A DNA stretch of 64,000 bases, from contig JALMQS010000187.1 in assembly GCA_024734495.1 (NCBI GenBank), positions 13,907,173-13,971,172 of the forward strand, written 5' to 3'. Positions within the stretch are counted from its first letter, which is position 1; every line of letters begins with the position of its first letter. Both the position numbers and the translations under genes were made by a program. This DNA comes from Forficula auricularia. Lineage: Eukaryota > Arthropoda > Insecta > Dermaptera > Forficulidae. Below the pieces are notes generated by a model, which had not been told where the DNA came from, searched no databases, and saw nothing but the letters and a program-made list of their open reading frames with translations. Positions 30,575 through 41,634 of this stretch are shown here, piece after piece.

Positions 30575-33010
30575 ACTTTATCCAATGCGAAGCATGGGAG
30601 AAAGTATTGGAATCGCTCTCGCGGCAAGCGCGACTTCAAAGGTCCTCAGGTAAAGACTACGGAACCCATAGACTTAATTAAGGTCACAAATTGAAGTATT
30701 CAATGAGATTTAATTTTAGCACGTGACGGTTTTGCCAAAAATTACCTGGAATCTCGCCGAGAGGCCAAAAAGTGCCATTTTTTGGAAGTGCGTGGGGATG
30801 GATGGATGGATGTGTGTTATCGTTTTTTTCGTCCACGATTTTTTCCACACCTTTGCGCTGATTGAAATGAAATTGAAAACCTACCATTAGTTTAACAAAA
30901 TAAAGCGCTGATTAGTTTTTGGAACATATCGGTCAACAAACATTAGTACTTTTTTTAAGTAATTTTTTAGTTTTTTCTAAATATCTTGAAAATGACTTAA
31001 CCAATATTGATGAAATTTAATATCCTAATTAAGTACCTTGGGTACCACAAAAAGGGTTAAATAAAGTTTTTTGTAAAATCATATTTTAAAGTACTTTACC
31101 CTATAGTAAAATAGTACTTTTTTAATTTTAAATTCTTTAAAATTTATTCATTTGATCGTTTTAATATAGCTCATTTAACCTAACTTAAGTAAGAATGGTT
31201 AGGCTTCTCGCTGTGAAATGGTAAAAATTTGGGAGGAAATTTTATAAGTAACCATAGCAACCGAGTTGTTTTCTTATCCGTTACCATTGCTGACGACATG
31301 GAGGAATCGACTTAAAATCAAAAATAGCTATTGATTCGCATCTAGTACTTGAGGAATAACCATTCTATATTGGATTTCTGACGTTTCGGTTTTTATTGGT
31401 AACCATTGTTGAAGACATAGATGAATCGAGTTAAAATCAAAAATAGCAATTGATTCTCATCTAGTACTTGAGGAATAACCATTCTATATTGGATTTCTGA
31501 CGTTTCGGTTTTTATTGGTAACCATTGCTGAAGACATAGAGGAATCGAGTTAAAATCAAAAATAGTGATTGATTCTCATCTAGTACTTGAGGAATAACCA
31601 TTCTATATTGGATTTTTGACGTTTCGGTTTTTATTGGTAACCATTGCTGAAGACATAGAGGAATCGAGTTAAAATCAAAAATAGCGATTGATTCTCATCT
31701 AGTACTTGAGGAATAACCATTCTATATTGGACTTTTGACGTTTCGGTTTTTATTAATAACCATTGCTGAAAACATAGAGGAATCGAGTTAAAATCAAAAA
31801 TAGCGATTGATTCTCATCTAGTACTTGAGGAATAACCATTCTATATTGGATTTTTGAGGTTTCGGTTTTTATTGGTAACCATTGCTGAAGACATGGAGGA
31901 ATCGACTTAAAATCAAAAATAGCGATTGATTCTCATCTATTACTTGAGGAATAATAATTCTACATTAGATTTTTGACCCTTCGATTATTATTGGTAACCA
32001 TTGCTGAAGACATGGAGGAATCGACTTAAAATCAAAAATAACGATCGATTCTTATCTAATACTAGAGGAATAACCTTATTGCATTCCATTTTTGATGTTT
32101 TGACTATTAATGGCAACCTCTACTGAAAACGTTGAAGAATCGACTTAAAATTAAAAGACTCAATTCTTTTATGGCAAACAACTCAAGCTTGAGTTGTTTG
32201 CCAAAAAGAATTTAGTCTTTTTGATTTTAAGTCGATTCTTCCACGTTTTCAGTAGAGGTTGCCATTAATAGTCAAAACATCAAAAATGGAATGCAATAAG
32301 GTTATTCCTCTAGTATTAGATAAGAATCGATCGTTATTTTTGATTTTAAGTCGATTCCTCCATGTCTTCAGCAATGGTTACCAATAATAATCGAATGGTC
32401 AAAAATCTAAGGTAGAATTATTATTCCTCAAGTATTAGATGAGAATCAATCGCTATCTTTGATTTTAAGTCGATTCCTCCATGTCTTAAGCAATGATTAC
32501 CAATAATAACCGAAATGTCAAAAATCCAATGTAGAATTGTTATTCCTCGACTGTTAAATGAGCATCGATCATTATTTTTGAATTAAAGTTAACATGAACT
32601 GCAAATTGCAAGTGATATCTGATTTATATAAAGGAATAATCATCATCATCGAGTATACAGTCCTAAAACTGGTTTGATGCAACAATCCGTCTCCACTCGA
32701 CTCTGTCCCCCGCCAGCTGTTTGACCTCTCTAAATGTCTGGCATCCCATATCCCCAATTATTTGGTTGAAATATTCTAATCTGGGTCTTCCCCTTCCCCT
32801 TTTCTTTCCCAGCTCCCCCTCCAAGATATCCCTAAGCAGTCCCCCATGTCTCAGTGTGTGCCCCATCATCTGACCTCTTCTCTTCCTCAGACTCCTCCAC
32901 AAGGTTCTTTTTTCTCCGATTCTTCTAAGAACGGGAGAAAGAAGGAATAAACATATTAATATTTCAAATGAATTTGGATAAAGTTTAGCAACGATCCGTT
33001 GCAGATTATT
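30575..33010 (+). mobile_element. Helentron-like element C, with nested LINE
   Basis: Ends match element B: ACTTTATCCAATGCGAAGC at the start, hairpin 32988-33002 and GCAGATTATT at the end. It sits in the right arm of the foldback at 30139: left flank GGCTTTTT and right flank TGATTTACAGTGGATAA join to give the exact inverse of 30132-30156, so no bases were duplicated. Interior: about eight monomers, central palindrome at 32172-32200, then about three inverted monomers. A 302-bp LINE piece interrupts the 3' part. Confidence 0.85.
32640..32941 (-). pseudogene. 5'-truncated LINE tail inserted in element C
   Basis: Nine-base duplication AAGGAATAA (32631-32639 and 32942-32950). Minus strand reads RSLRKRRGQMMGHTLRHGGL, LRDILEGELGKKRGRGRPR, EYFNQIIGDMG, REVKQLAGDRVEWRRIVA, the usual far C-terminus of an endonuclease/reverse-transcriptase LINE (RTE-like pattern). 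The 3' tail is a GAT repeat rather than poly-A. A shorter copy lies at 41516-41634. Confidence 0.88.
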
Positions 33011-33280
33011 TGATTTACAGTGGATAAGTGGTGCTTTGTGTGTGGAAGGTTGAAATTCTTTGTGTTTTCGGATAAATCATTAGATAATAAATATAGAATA
33101 CGAATAATTAATAGCTTGTAATATGTATTCATATGATACAGGATGTGATTTGATTGGCTTCAACTAAATTTAAGATTGTTTCAAGGTATGTTTGATGCTT
33201 TTTTGATATAAGAAAAAAATGTAAAAAAGGTGTGATGTGTGTTGAGTTGTTTGTAAAGTTATATATATTGGAAATAATGA
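33011..33280. other. Rest of foldback arm, then unassigned
   Basis: 33011-33030 completes the foldback arm interrupted by element C. Beyond that nothing is recognised. Confidence 0.4.
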
Positions 33281-33284
33281 AAGG

Positions 33285-33345
33285 ATGGTTTTATTTTTAG
33301 GCTGATGATGACATAATTGTAAATGTCGAAACGTCTTGATATAAC
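33285..33345 (+). repeat. PLE-type fragment with hammerhead-like core
   Basis: CTGATGA (33302-33308), T, stem GACAT-AATTGTAA-ATGTC, then GAAACGTC. The stem II pairing is perfect; stem III is reduced to AC/GU with no loop, so a normal cleavage geometry is doubtful. Confidence 0.6.
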
Positions 33346-33622
33346 AATAAAATTAAAATAAATTAAAAAAATAAACAGTGTTATTATTTTTGAAACAAAG
33401 AAAATCAACACCTATTCTAAATGAGAATTAAGATCCTCAGAAGATAAATAAATAAAATAAAATATTTTCTTCGTTCCCTAATTTAATTTAATTTATAATT
33501 GTCTTTCGATTCGGCCTCATTGTGGTTGCGCCCTGGAGTGAAGAAGAAAATTATTTTCGACCTTCGGGTTAGCGATCGAGTGGGTAAAATGAGTAATTAT
33601 TTTTTGTATAGAGCCTGATGCA

Positions 33623-33910
33623 TGCGCGGATCCAGGGGGGGCGACGGGGGCGACCGCCCCCCCCCCCCCCAAAGCATTGGAAATCAACATTTTTTATATG
33701 TTTATTTAATTTTTTTATTAGATTAAATTTTAAAATTGATGAAAATATAGTTCTATGTGGGTGGGGGTGGGGCGGCGTCTCTGCCCCCCCCGCTTGGACA
33801 ATTCGATCGCTGCACACTTCCGAGATCAAAAGTAGATCTTATATACCGGCGACCGCCCCCCCCCCCCCCAAAAAAAAAAAAAAAAATCAGAGGTCTGGAT
33901 CCGCGCCTGG
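33623..33910. mobile_element. hAT-like MITE inserted in a hammerhead-like core
   Basis: Flanks CCTGATGC (33615-33622) and CCTGATGA (33911-33918), an 8-bp duplication with one mismatch. Ends ATGCGCGGATCCAGG and, inverted, CCAGGCGCGGATCCAG. Contains long C runs (about 33654-33672 and 33855-33869) and an A run. The long ORFs over it are composition artefacts. Confidence 0.8.
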
Positions 33911-33911
33911 C

Positions 33912-33960
33912 CTGATGATGCCACAATAAATTGGCGAAACGTTGAAATTGCTCATATGTT
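33912..33960 (+). repeat. PLE-type fragment with hammerhead-like core
   Basis: CTGATGA, T, stem GCCA-CAATAAAT-TGGC, then GAAACGTT. The first eight bases are also the target duplication of the MITE just upstream. Confidence 0.6.
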
Positions 33961-34737
33961 TTAACACGGTGTTTAATTCTTCCTTTTTTCCTGTGATTTG
34001 TTACATCTAATACTGATAATGGAACTGAATAATAATAATGATTTTCTATAACCTTAGAGATAGAAGAATTCAACGTGGAAGAACTCAGGAGAGGAATGCA
34101 ATGCTAGCAATTTTTTTTAATGCAATCGAATGAAGGGGACATTAGGAAGATGCAGCCCGGCTATAGATCTCGAAAGGCCCTTCCATTACCGAAGAGAAGA
34201 GGAAATTGATCAAGGGTTGAAGCATAAGTACTTTAATAAAATGATTCACAGAAAAAACAAATTTCTATTTCAGATTTGAATTATGGTGAAAAGAATAAAT
34301 ACCATTTATATAAAGAATAATTGTCCAAAATTCTTTCTGTAATGTACATTCTTGGGGATCATATTTAATATTTAAAAGCTAGTTTAAAATTAATTAAATC
34401 AAATAAATTTAAATGGAGAACACGTACATTTATTTGAATTGCGTGTTGAATCAATTCAAAAAGTTCTCCATGGAATAGGACAACAAAAGGCAAATGAAAG
34501 TATAAATAAAAACATTTTTCGAATGTCTTGGCTAATTTGTCAACATTTTTTTTAATTTTCACTAAAAGCTAGCTGGATTGTTTGATTAACTCTTTTCTAT
34601 CTAGTGGCACATTGACAAATTGTCTAATTAAATTAATTTAACATATAATGTTTTATCATTGTATCTATCTATATTGGACACCAGAAATGATTCGGAATTT
34701 CTTGATATCTACGAGTAGGGAACGACGAGTAGAAAAT
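33961..34737. other. Mostly unassigned; possible LINE 3' end
   Basis: 34108-34200 on the minus strand may be a LINE 3' untranslated end: an A run preceded by GC-richer sequence, laid out like the 3' end at 41757-41840 but diverged. The rest (34200-34737) is AT-rich with nothing recognised. Confidence 0.35.
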
Positions 34738-34748
34738 AAATACATATT

Positions 34749-35043
34749 CTTCTTCTTCTTTTAAGGGCCATATCAGGTCTTACTGACGTTTCGGCTCTTC
34801 TCCATATATACCTGTGCTGAATGTGTTTAGCTTTTATTACACAGATATACGGGACCTACTTTTTAACGCCGGTTCCGAATGGGTAGTTTGGAGAGGTTAC
34901 TAGGCAATCATACTCTTGGAAGGCTGTCATTGCTTTCCAAGAGGAGGCGGGTGCAAATATCTGATCTGCCGAGACTCAGTCTCGAATCAGCGTACTTCGA
35001 GTCAGCGACCCGACACTCTAGCCACTGACCCACAGTCGCCTCT
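34749..35043 (-). mobile_element. tRNA-derived SINE, family C, with AAG-type tail
   Basis: Flanks AAATACATATT (34738-34748) and AAATACATGTT (35044-35054). Minus strand: tRNA-like head with TGTGGGTCAGTGGCTAGAG (box A) and TGATTCGAGACT (box B), a body, and a 3' part containing GAAGAGCCGAAACGTCAG, then a GAA-rich tail (34749-34762). 295 bp. Confidence 0.85.
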
Positions 35044-35114
35044 AAATACATGTTCAAATAATGTAAATAATTATGATAATTATAAGTGTTATTGTTAAAC
35101 AAAGTCTATATTTA

Positions 35115-35400
35115 TTTTATAAATTCGATTGTTTTAAGGCTCTCAGATCATTATTTACGGAGATAGAGGCATTTAAAGATTTTAAAAACAAAAAAATCTT
35201 ATAAATTCGATAGTTTTAAGGCTCTCAGACCATTATTTACCTAGATAGAGACATTTAAAGATTTTAAAGACAAAAAAAAATTATGAAATTTTTTAGAAAA
35301 TCTTCTAAATTCGATTGTTTTAAGGCTCTCAGACCATTATTCACGGAGTTAGAGATGTTTAAAGATTTTAATAGCAAAAAATTTTCATTCCACACTGCCC
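35115..35400. repeat. Three diverged tandem copies of about 85-95 bp
   Basis: The block TTTAAGGCTCTCAGA-CCATTATT followed by TTTAAAGATTTTAA occurs near 35133, 35215 and 35318. Spacing is irregular. Family unknown. Confidence 0.8.
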
Positions 35401-35879
35401 CTCGCACTTTTAAACTTTTAGCTGGGACTAGAAGAATGAAATTTGGAGTGTAAATTCTTTTTACCATTAAAATAAAAGAAAAGAAGGGATTTTTTGAAAT
35501 TTGCAACTCAAAGGGGGAAAAGCTCCCCGAAATGTGTTTTCAGTTTTTTTTCAAAATCTCTTAAACCGGAAAAGATATATAATTATTAGTTTTAACTGAG
35601 AAAGGTGAAGCATTTAAAAAAAATGGGGGGTATTTTGTTCCATTTGCCCCAAATAGTCAATTTGGGTTTTAACATTCAATTTTGGTATATAGGTTTATTA
35701 GAGAAATATCTCAAAAGAATTTTTTTATTTTTCTCAAAATTTGACTATTAGTACCAAAAAATGAGAAATTTTTGACTTAAAACACTAAATGCTTCGTAAC
35801 ATCTGTTTTTAAGTTATTGAGCCCATATTTGAAATATAGGTGTATTTTTTCAAATTATAGTTTAGAACCATTTTTATTT
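35401..35879. other. AT-rich sequence, nothing recognised
   Basis: Contains words such as TTTCTCAAAA and a GGGG run near 35622; no feature assigned. Confidence 0.35.
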
Positions 35880-35884
35880 AACCA

Positions 35885-36580
35885 TACAGGGCATGGTCAA
35901 GTATTGTAATCGTGCATGAAAAAAGTGGTTTTTTGCTTCTTATTTTCGAAATATCTCAAAAACGGGTGAAACTATTTTGATAAAAAAAAAAAAAAATTGG
36001 GCGAAACCATGCCATTTTGGTATACAAAAAAGCCCTTATAAGTGAACTCGAAAAAAATTTATTTTTCGAGATAATAACTGATTTGTTAAAATGTCTGTTA
36101 GTCTGTTAGTCTGTGCGTTACGAAATTTTGTGCACGAGATAGCTCAAAAACTGGTGTGAATATCAAAACCAAATTCCACACGTAGTTTTGGTGCATCGAG
36201 ATTAAGAGCTGATTCGATTTTGGTACATGTCGGTTCAAAATTAAGGGGAGGTGGAAAGGGGGTTAAAATTTGAAATTATAATATTTTTAAACTAAAAAAA
36301 AAACAAGAAAAATTAAATATACTATGAAATGAACCTATAATAGCGAAAAAAAATTTCTGGAGCCAAAATTAGAGGGGGTTGGTCAAAAAATAAAAATCTA
36401 GGCCATTTGAGCAAACTCAACCAAATTTTGTAAACATAATCATTGGGCTACCAGAAGACTAAAAATGAAAAAAATAACAGGCCAAAATGGGAGGTGGGGG
36501 GGGCAAAAAATGAAAATCTAGGCCCTTGTACCAGGTCAAATGGATGGCCACATCAGAACGTGTAAATTTATTTTAAATTC
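35885..36580 (+). mobile_element. Second Helentron-like family, possible near-complete copy
   Basis: Left part CAGGGCATGGTCAAGTATTG and AATCGTGCATG resembles the start of the first family (AAGTATTGTAATCG). Right end GGATGGCCACATCAGAACGT recurs (inverted) at 22095 and 56043. The spacer carries poly-A and purine runs. A G8 run lies at 36497. No coding region assigned. Confidence 0.55.
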
Positions 36581-37020
36581 TATTCCAGGGAGCGGAGGAT
36601 TGGTGGAGTGGAGAGTGAACGGAGGTGGAGGAGGGAATAAGGTTCAGGGTAGGTTTGTTGGGGGTCAGTATTATGGGAGACGGGGCAGGTTTACTGGGAT
36701 GAAGGGTGATCCGAGGCAGGGAAGGTTACTAGCTAGGAGTAAATTTCTTACTAATTATGTGCAGGTCATGTGTAGACAAGTACAAAAACACTTTAAGTTC
36801 CATTCAAAACATTTTAACTACTAAAATCTGTAAATATTGTATATGTAAGAATTAATTTAGTCAATTTCAGGTTTTTCTGAAATTTTTTGCTAAATGACTA
36901 GTTAATACGAAAAGGTTTTGATAAAACTAGCTAAACTGGAGGCGAGGGGTGAACTGCGATTGGAATTAGGTGTTCATGTCTTTGGAATTATGTGGAATTA
37001 TTTTGGAATTCATTAGATAC
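36581..37020. other. Unassigned; a glycine-rich open frame is not called
   Basis: 36540-36824 is open but starts in repeat sequence and is rich in GG/GGA words; no conserved motif seen. 36825-37020 shows nothing. Confidence 0.35.
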
Positions 37021-37021
37021 T

Positions 37022-37350
37022 GCATATAAGGAACGAACACATTCGCCAAAAAATGAACGTCCAAGGCAACATCATCGACACGATCGAATATAAGCAACTG
37101 ATGTGGTTTGGACACGTCAGTAGGATGGCGGATGAACGCTGGCCCAAGAAAGTTTGGAACTGGCAGCCCCCAGAAAGAAGAAAGCGTGGAAGGCCGCCGA
37201 GATCGTGGTTTCAGGAATCCAAAATGCCATGCAAGCCCGTGGGCTGGAAGAGGAAGACTGTGCCGACAGAAGGACATGGAGAATGGGAAGCGAGAAACGG
37301 CGTCCGCCGTAACCAAACTCGCAGGATATATATATATATATATATAGATA
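37022..37350 (+). pseudogene. LINE reverse-transcriptase C-terminal tail
   Basis: Reads HIRNEHIRQKMNVQGNIID, EYKQLMWFGHVSRM, ERWPKKVWNWQPPERRKRGR and PRSW, a common LINE C-terminal pattern (W.GHV.RM...R.PK......R..GRP...W). One-base frame shift near 37213, after which IQNAMQARGLEEEDCADRR continues to a stop near 37311. A short TA repeat (37325-37347) follows. Strongly 5'-truncated. Confidence 0.85.
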
Positions 37351-37389
37351 CTGCCCCTTCATCTTTTGTATTCTACTTGTAAGTGGAAG

Positions 37390-38750
37390 TGGGTGGAAGT
37401 AGGTGTACACGATTTTAGGTCGTGGTTCACCCCGCGACTACAGGTTTAGTTTTGTAAAAACACTTTTAAAGAATCCCTTTCATTTAAAACTATGTAGAAT
37501 TATCTCAATATAAAATCAAAATATAACAATTCTTCAATTTATATAATTCTAGTTTTTATTTTCTTATTTAGTCAATACTAAAACTACTTAGTGAATTATT
37601 TTCTGTTAAAACTAGCATATTTACGATACGACTTTTGTTAAAAATAGCTCTAGTCAAACCTTCTCATAATAAGGATGCTATTATAAATTAAAATTTGAAT
37701 ACATCCTTAAAGGTGTTGAAATATCTAATTAGGTAATAGTTAATTTTAAAAATTTGTGGGTCGTTAATTTAATTAGATTTAATCCCAATGGGATAATAAT
37801 TTTTCGCTTATGATGCAACGATAGAATCATAATCTGAATTATAATTACTTATGAATTATTTATTCGAACAATATGATATGTTATCAAACATAGATTTAAA
37901 TTTAAATACAGTCAAAGTTTAACCGGTAGTAATCAAATGTGTTTAAGAAAAGGTTAACCGATAAGATTAAGTGTTTTAAGCTTCTTTCGAGAGATTAATT
38001 TATCATTGCCGAGCGCTCTTTATTTTCCCTCTAAATAAATACTTTTTTCATCCGATTTGGCCTTCAAAAGCAATTGATTTTAGTCTCAGCCAAATTGGAT
38101 TCGGACGGGTAACCTGATGATTGCGACAAAATGAGTTCCATTTACTCTCAGGCATATTTCATTTCTAAAATGTACAATTTTTGCTGATCATTAGAGGAAT
38201 ATATTTCTAAAGAATGTTTATTATTTATCGAAAACTCTCGAACCGCCTGGGTATAAGCCTCGATCTAGAAAAAAATTGTTTCCAGAAGTCTTTTAATTTT
38301 ATATCGACCCGGGCGCTCATTTCGTTGACATAGCTTCATTAAATTTCCCCAAGCTATAAAAAAGGCCAGTTCTGTATGAACATGTAATCCTATTATGTAC
38401 ACGACTCCAGTTCATCCCCTGAATGTTAAAAAGAATATTTCTCATATAGCCCACCTAAGTGTAAAAGTCAATTTCAGCTTTACCATATATGTATGTTAAT
38501 CTTTATGTTTATTCAAGTTAGTAAAAGCAGAATTGACATAGACGTCTGTATTAATTAGTTTAATTATTTTAAAGCTTGGTTGGGAAACTATGCCCAAAAG
38601 TATGACCCAAAATATGAAGTCTGTCACAAAATATAACCTTATTACATTTTTATAAACCAAATTTGAGAAAAAAGTGAAAGCTTTCAAGGCTTGGTATGCT
38701 CTCGGCGAATTTTAGAGATTTAGTAATTTTTTGAGCGAACATTTTAAGCT
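37390..38750. other. AT-rich sequence, nothing recognised
   Basis: No gene, repeat pair or RNA motif seen in about 1.3 kb; it may be unique host sequence. Confidence 0.4.
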
Positions 38751-38754
38751 AGAC

Positions 38755-39200
38755 CAGGCTTGGCCAAACCGCGGCTCGAAGAATAATTGGTAAAATAACA
38801 AAATTATCCTCAAAGAGAATACCCTTCAAGAATGGATAAACAACATGAGAATTATTAAGAAAAAGATTATGCATTAGAATCAAATTAAGAATAAAGAGAA
38901 AGTATGCACTAAACCAGGGCTGTCCAACATGCGGTCCAGCACTGCAATGAGTGTGGCCCAACATAAAATCATAAACTTCTTTAAAACATTGAGATTTGTA
39001 TGTAGAGATATAGTTATTCCCTTTTTCGAAATATAAATGTACATTTGTACAATACGTGAAGCTTTTTTCAAGAATAAAATTCACTAAAAGCAAAATTATA
39101 AGCTCAACTATATAAGATAAAAAATAATAATGAAGTTTCGAATATTTAAAAATTATTCTTCTTCTCATATTTTCATTTTCTGAAAATATTTATTATTTCA
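38755..39200. mobile_element. hAT MITE fragments (GGCTGTCCAAC family)
   Basis: 38757 CAGGCTTGGCCAAACCGCGG and 38915 CAGGGCTGTCCAACATGCGG are both hAT-type left ends. From 38960 the body matches 39490-40230 (AAAACATTGAGATTTGTATG; AAGCTTTTTTCAAG). The right end of this copy was not found. Confidence 0.6.
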
Positions 39201-39464
39201 GTAATTTATATGCTACGACACTAACCAAGTCTATAGTTATCATTCTAGTACAAATGAGACAAGGAATTGGGGTTTTCTAGAACAATCACAATTAATTGAT
39301 AATTTCTCTTCTGGACTAAAACTTGTCAGGACTTGTCTTTTAGATCTTTGCACGTTCTTACATGTCAATAGATAATGGATAGTCAGGGATTATTATATCC
39401 GTGACCCTTTTAAAAAATAAATTATCATTCCTCATATCCTTCTTTAATCCCATTCGATTTAAAC

Positions 39465-40354
39465 CAGGGCTGTCCAACCCGTGGCCCAATATAAAGTCAT
39501 AAAATTCCTTAAAACATTGAGATTTATATGTAGATACTGGAAAACACACAACAATTTGGCCTGATAATTTTTTTCTCTAAAATAAGAAATCTGAAAATCT
39601 ACTGTGAAGTTTTCGAAAAATAAAAGTGCTAATTTTAAATTTTGAATCTGGAACTAGATTTCAAGATTTCCGAAAAAATAATCATCATTTTGGTCTATTT
39701 TCGACTCCATTTTCATTAGAAATAAATGTTCTACTTGCAAACCTTTCTGATTGAATGTTCTAGAATCTAGAACAACAATTCGATATCGAACTGAAAGAAA
39801 AATTGAATTTTGTCTCTTTATTAGAATTTTATATTATTTATCTAGCCAGGAAAAAATATAAACAAAAAATAATTTATAATATTACTTTTTGTAAGTATGT
39901 AGGTATGTATTTGGGAGCCGGGTTGGCTCAGTTGGCTAACGCACTGGCCTCGTTTCGACATCGATCGATTATGACGATGTTGGAATGGGAGGCCGGGGTT
40001 CGATCCTAGCTGGCGAATAAAAATTTCTACCGGCTGAAAACTCGGCTCCCCCACTAACCCTACTAACACTTTACTTATGTGCTGTCTAAATGGGCTTTGT
40101 TCCCGGTGACATTAAATAAAAAAAAAAAAAAAAAAGGTATGTATTTACATATACAATAAGCTTTTTCAAGTATAAAATTTATGAAAAGTAAAATTAGAAG
40201 CTCAATATGCCCTAAAAAAATAATCAAGTTCTTATTTTTACATTATTAACTATCTTTTTTGAATAACAAATATCAATAAATTATAATATTTTATCCGCGG
40301 TCCAGAGACAATTTTTTTCTTCAAATGTGGCCCGTGTAAGTTTGGACACCCCTG
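39465..40354. mobile_element. hAT MITE (GGCTGTCCAAC family) containing a SINE
   Basis: Left end CAGGGCTGTCCAACCCGTGG; right end inverted CAGGGGTGTCCAAACTTAC (40336-40354). Body shares words with 38960-39140. A SINE at 39913-40135 splits it. The 8-bp flanks do not match (ATTTAAAC against CACCATAC), while the flank of the 38915 copy (CACTAAAC) is closer, so the two copies may have recombined. Confidence 0.65.
39913..40135 (+). mobile_element. tRNA-derived SINE, family A, copy 2
   Basis: 11-bp direct repeats GGTATGTATTT at 39902-39912 and 40136-40146. Head GGGAGCCGGGTTGGCTCAGT, box B GGTTCGATCC near 39998, and a poly-A tail of about 19. The best-kept copy of family A in the window. Confidence 0.92.
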
Positions 40355-40362
40355 CACCATAC

Positions 40363-41255
40363 TAATATACCATCCTATTCTAGAAGCAAGCAGCTATTTT
40401 TTGATGTACCTAACTATAGTATAGTGGGAGATGATCCGTATAAGTGTGGAATCGTCCTGAATTCTGATGAGATTTCCTCAATATAAATATAGAATCTAGG
40501 TGGTTTCTACTATTCAATAAACAGCTCAACCACCAAAGCATTAAATCTGCAAGAATAATATTTTTTTCTTCATACAATTTCTTATAGTTAACGTCAAGAA
40601 CAGCCCCTGACATCCTAGTTGTTATAACACTTTATGGTCCCTGCGGTATTTTCTCTATTCTTCTACAAGCCATGTTCTATTCAAGTGTTTCTCATTTGTT
40701 GTCCCCGAGGAAGCATTTTAGACTGTTTGTTTTAACCCATGCATGTCCTATGTAGTTCCAGCGTTCCTATGGAGACCATCTTTTATGTCTTTCCTTTCCG
40801 CCTAGATCATAGATGGGGTTTTTCACATTTTTGCACGTTGATAACTTTATTTTCAAATTCGAGCTATGGTTTTTGCTTTGATAAGTTCATTAATTATTCA
40901 TGAAATAATAAACGAAAAATATTATTTACTCTTAGTATATTTGCTTTTAGGTATAGTGACCGGAGAAATTTTGTTGTTGTTACTTTTTGATAAATCTTGA
41001 TATAAATAAGAAAACAAACAGATAATACATTCCTTTAGGTAGGTAAGGATTTATGTATTAAAAAAAACGAAAACGAATTTAACACAATGATTAAAAACTA
41101 ACTACCTAACTACTAATTTTCAGTTGCTTCAAATTGCTTTAAGAAAAATAAAAACTAAAAGTTTAAAAGTTAATTTGATCGAAAACACAAGTAACTATAC
41201 TATAAATATAAAAACCGCGAAAAGGAAAAATGACATTCAATCTTAAGAGCTTATT
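40363..41255. other. Unassigned AT-rich sequence
   Basis: No recognisable element ends or coding sequence. Confidence 0.35.
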
Positions 41256-41261
41256 TGGAGG

Positions 41262-41345
41262 GTGGATCCGTGGGCTAGTTGATTAAGCCGCTCTTCGAAT
41301 AAAGGAAAGAGGCATGGGTTCGAGGTCCTGTCGGATGCTCAATTT
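41262..41345 (+). other. tRNA-like SINE head or tRNA pseudogene
   Basis: GTGGGCTAGTTGATTAAGC is box A-like and GGGTTCGAGGTCC box B-like, about 45 bases apart. Start GGATCCG and end GGATGC do not make a good acceptor stem. Single copy in the window. Confidence 0.5.
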
Positions 41346-41515
41346 ATTTTTCCTTTTCAATAAAATCAAAAATAATAAAATAATTTTCTATATGTAGAAT
41401 TAACATAAGAAATTATAGATCATATTATTTAACTTTCGCAGTTCAAATTGCTTTAAGAAAAAATTAAGACTAAAAGTTTAAAATTTAATTTGTCTACTAA
41501 TTTTCAATTTATATT

Positions 41516-41634
41516 CATCATCATCATTGAGTATACAGTCCTAAGACTAGTTTGATGCAACAATCCGTCTCCACTCAACTCTGACCCCCGCCAGCTGTTT
41601 GACTCTCTCTAAATGTCTGGCATCCCATATCCCC
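41516..41634 (-). mobile_element. 119-bp LINE 3' end with perfect target duplication
   Basis: 10-bp direct repeats AATTTATATT at 41506-41515 and 41635-41644. Almost identical to 32640-32760, including the GAT-type tail and GACTGTATACTC. An extreme 5' truncation of the same LINE family. Confidence 0.92.

Noticed and set aside
27905..32500. Hammerhead ribozyme inside the Helentron monomer (CCGAAACGTC and CTAGATGAG words)
   Set aside because: CTAGATGA does not match CTGATGA and the distance to GAAAC is too long for a stem II.
33569..34073. Proline- and glycine-rich frames on both strands
   Set aside because: They come from C and G runs in a hAT-like MITE; both strands are open for the same reason.
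36540..36824. Glycine-rich 94-codon frame
   Set aside because: Begins in the end of a repeat, has no recognisable motif, and is explained by GGA/GGG-rich sequence.
38749..39168. 139-codon open frame on the minus strand
   Set aside because: Overlaps hAT MITE fragments; Phe-, Leu- and Ile-rich as expected from AT-rich DNA, and without conserved motifs.
30303..41345. Functional tRNA genes (30303, 41262, 39913, 22640)
   Set aside because: A and B boxes are present, but anticodon or acceptor stems are poor or absent and most are heads of repeated SINEs.
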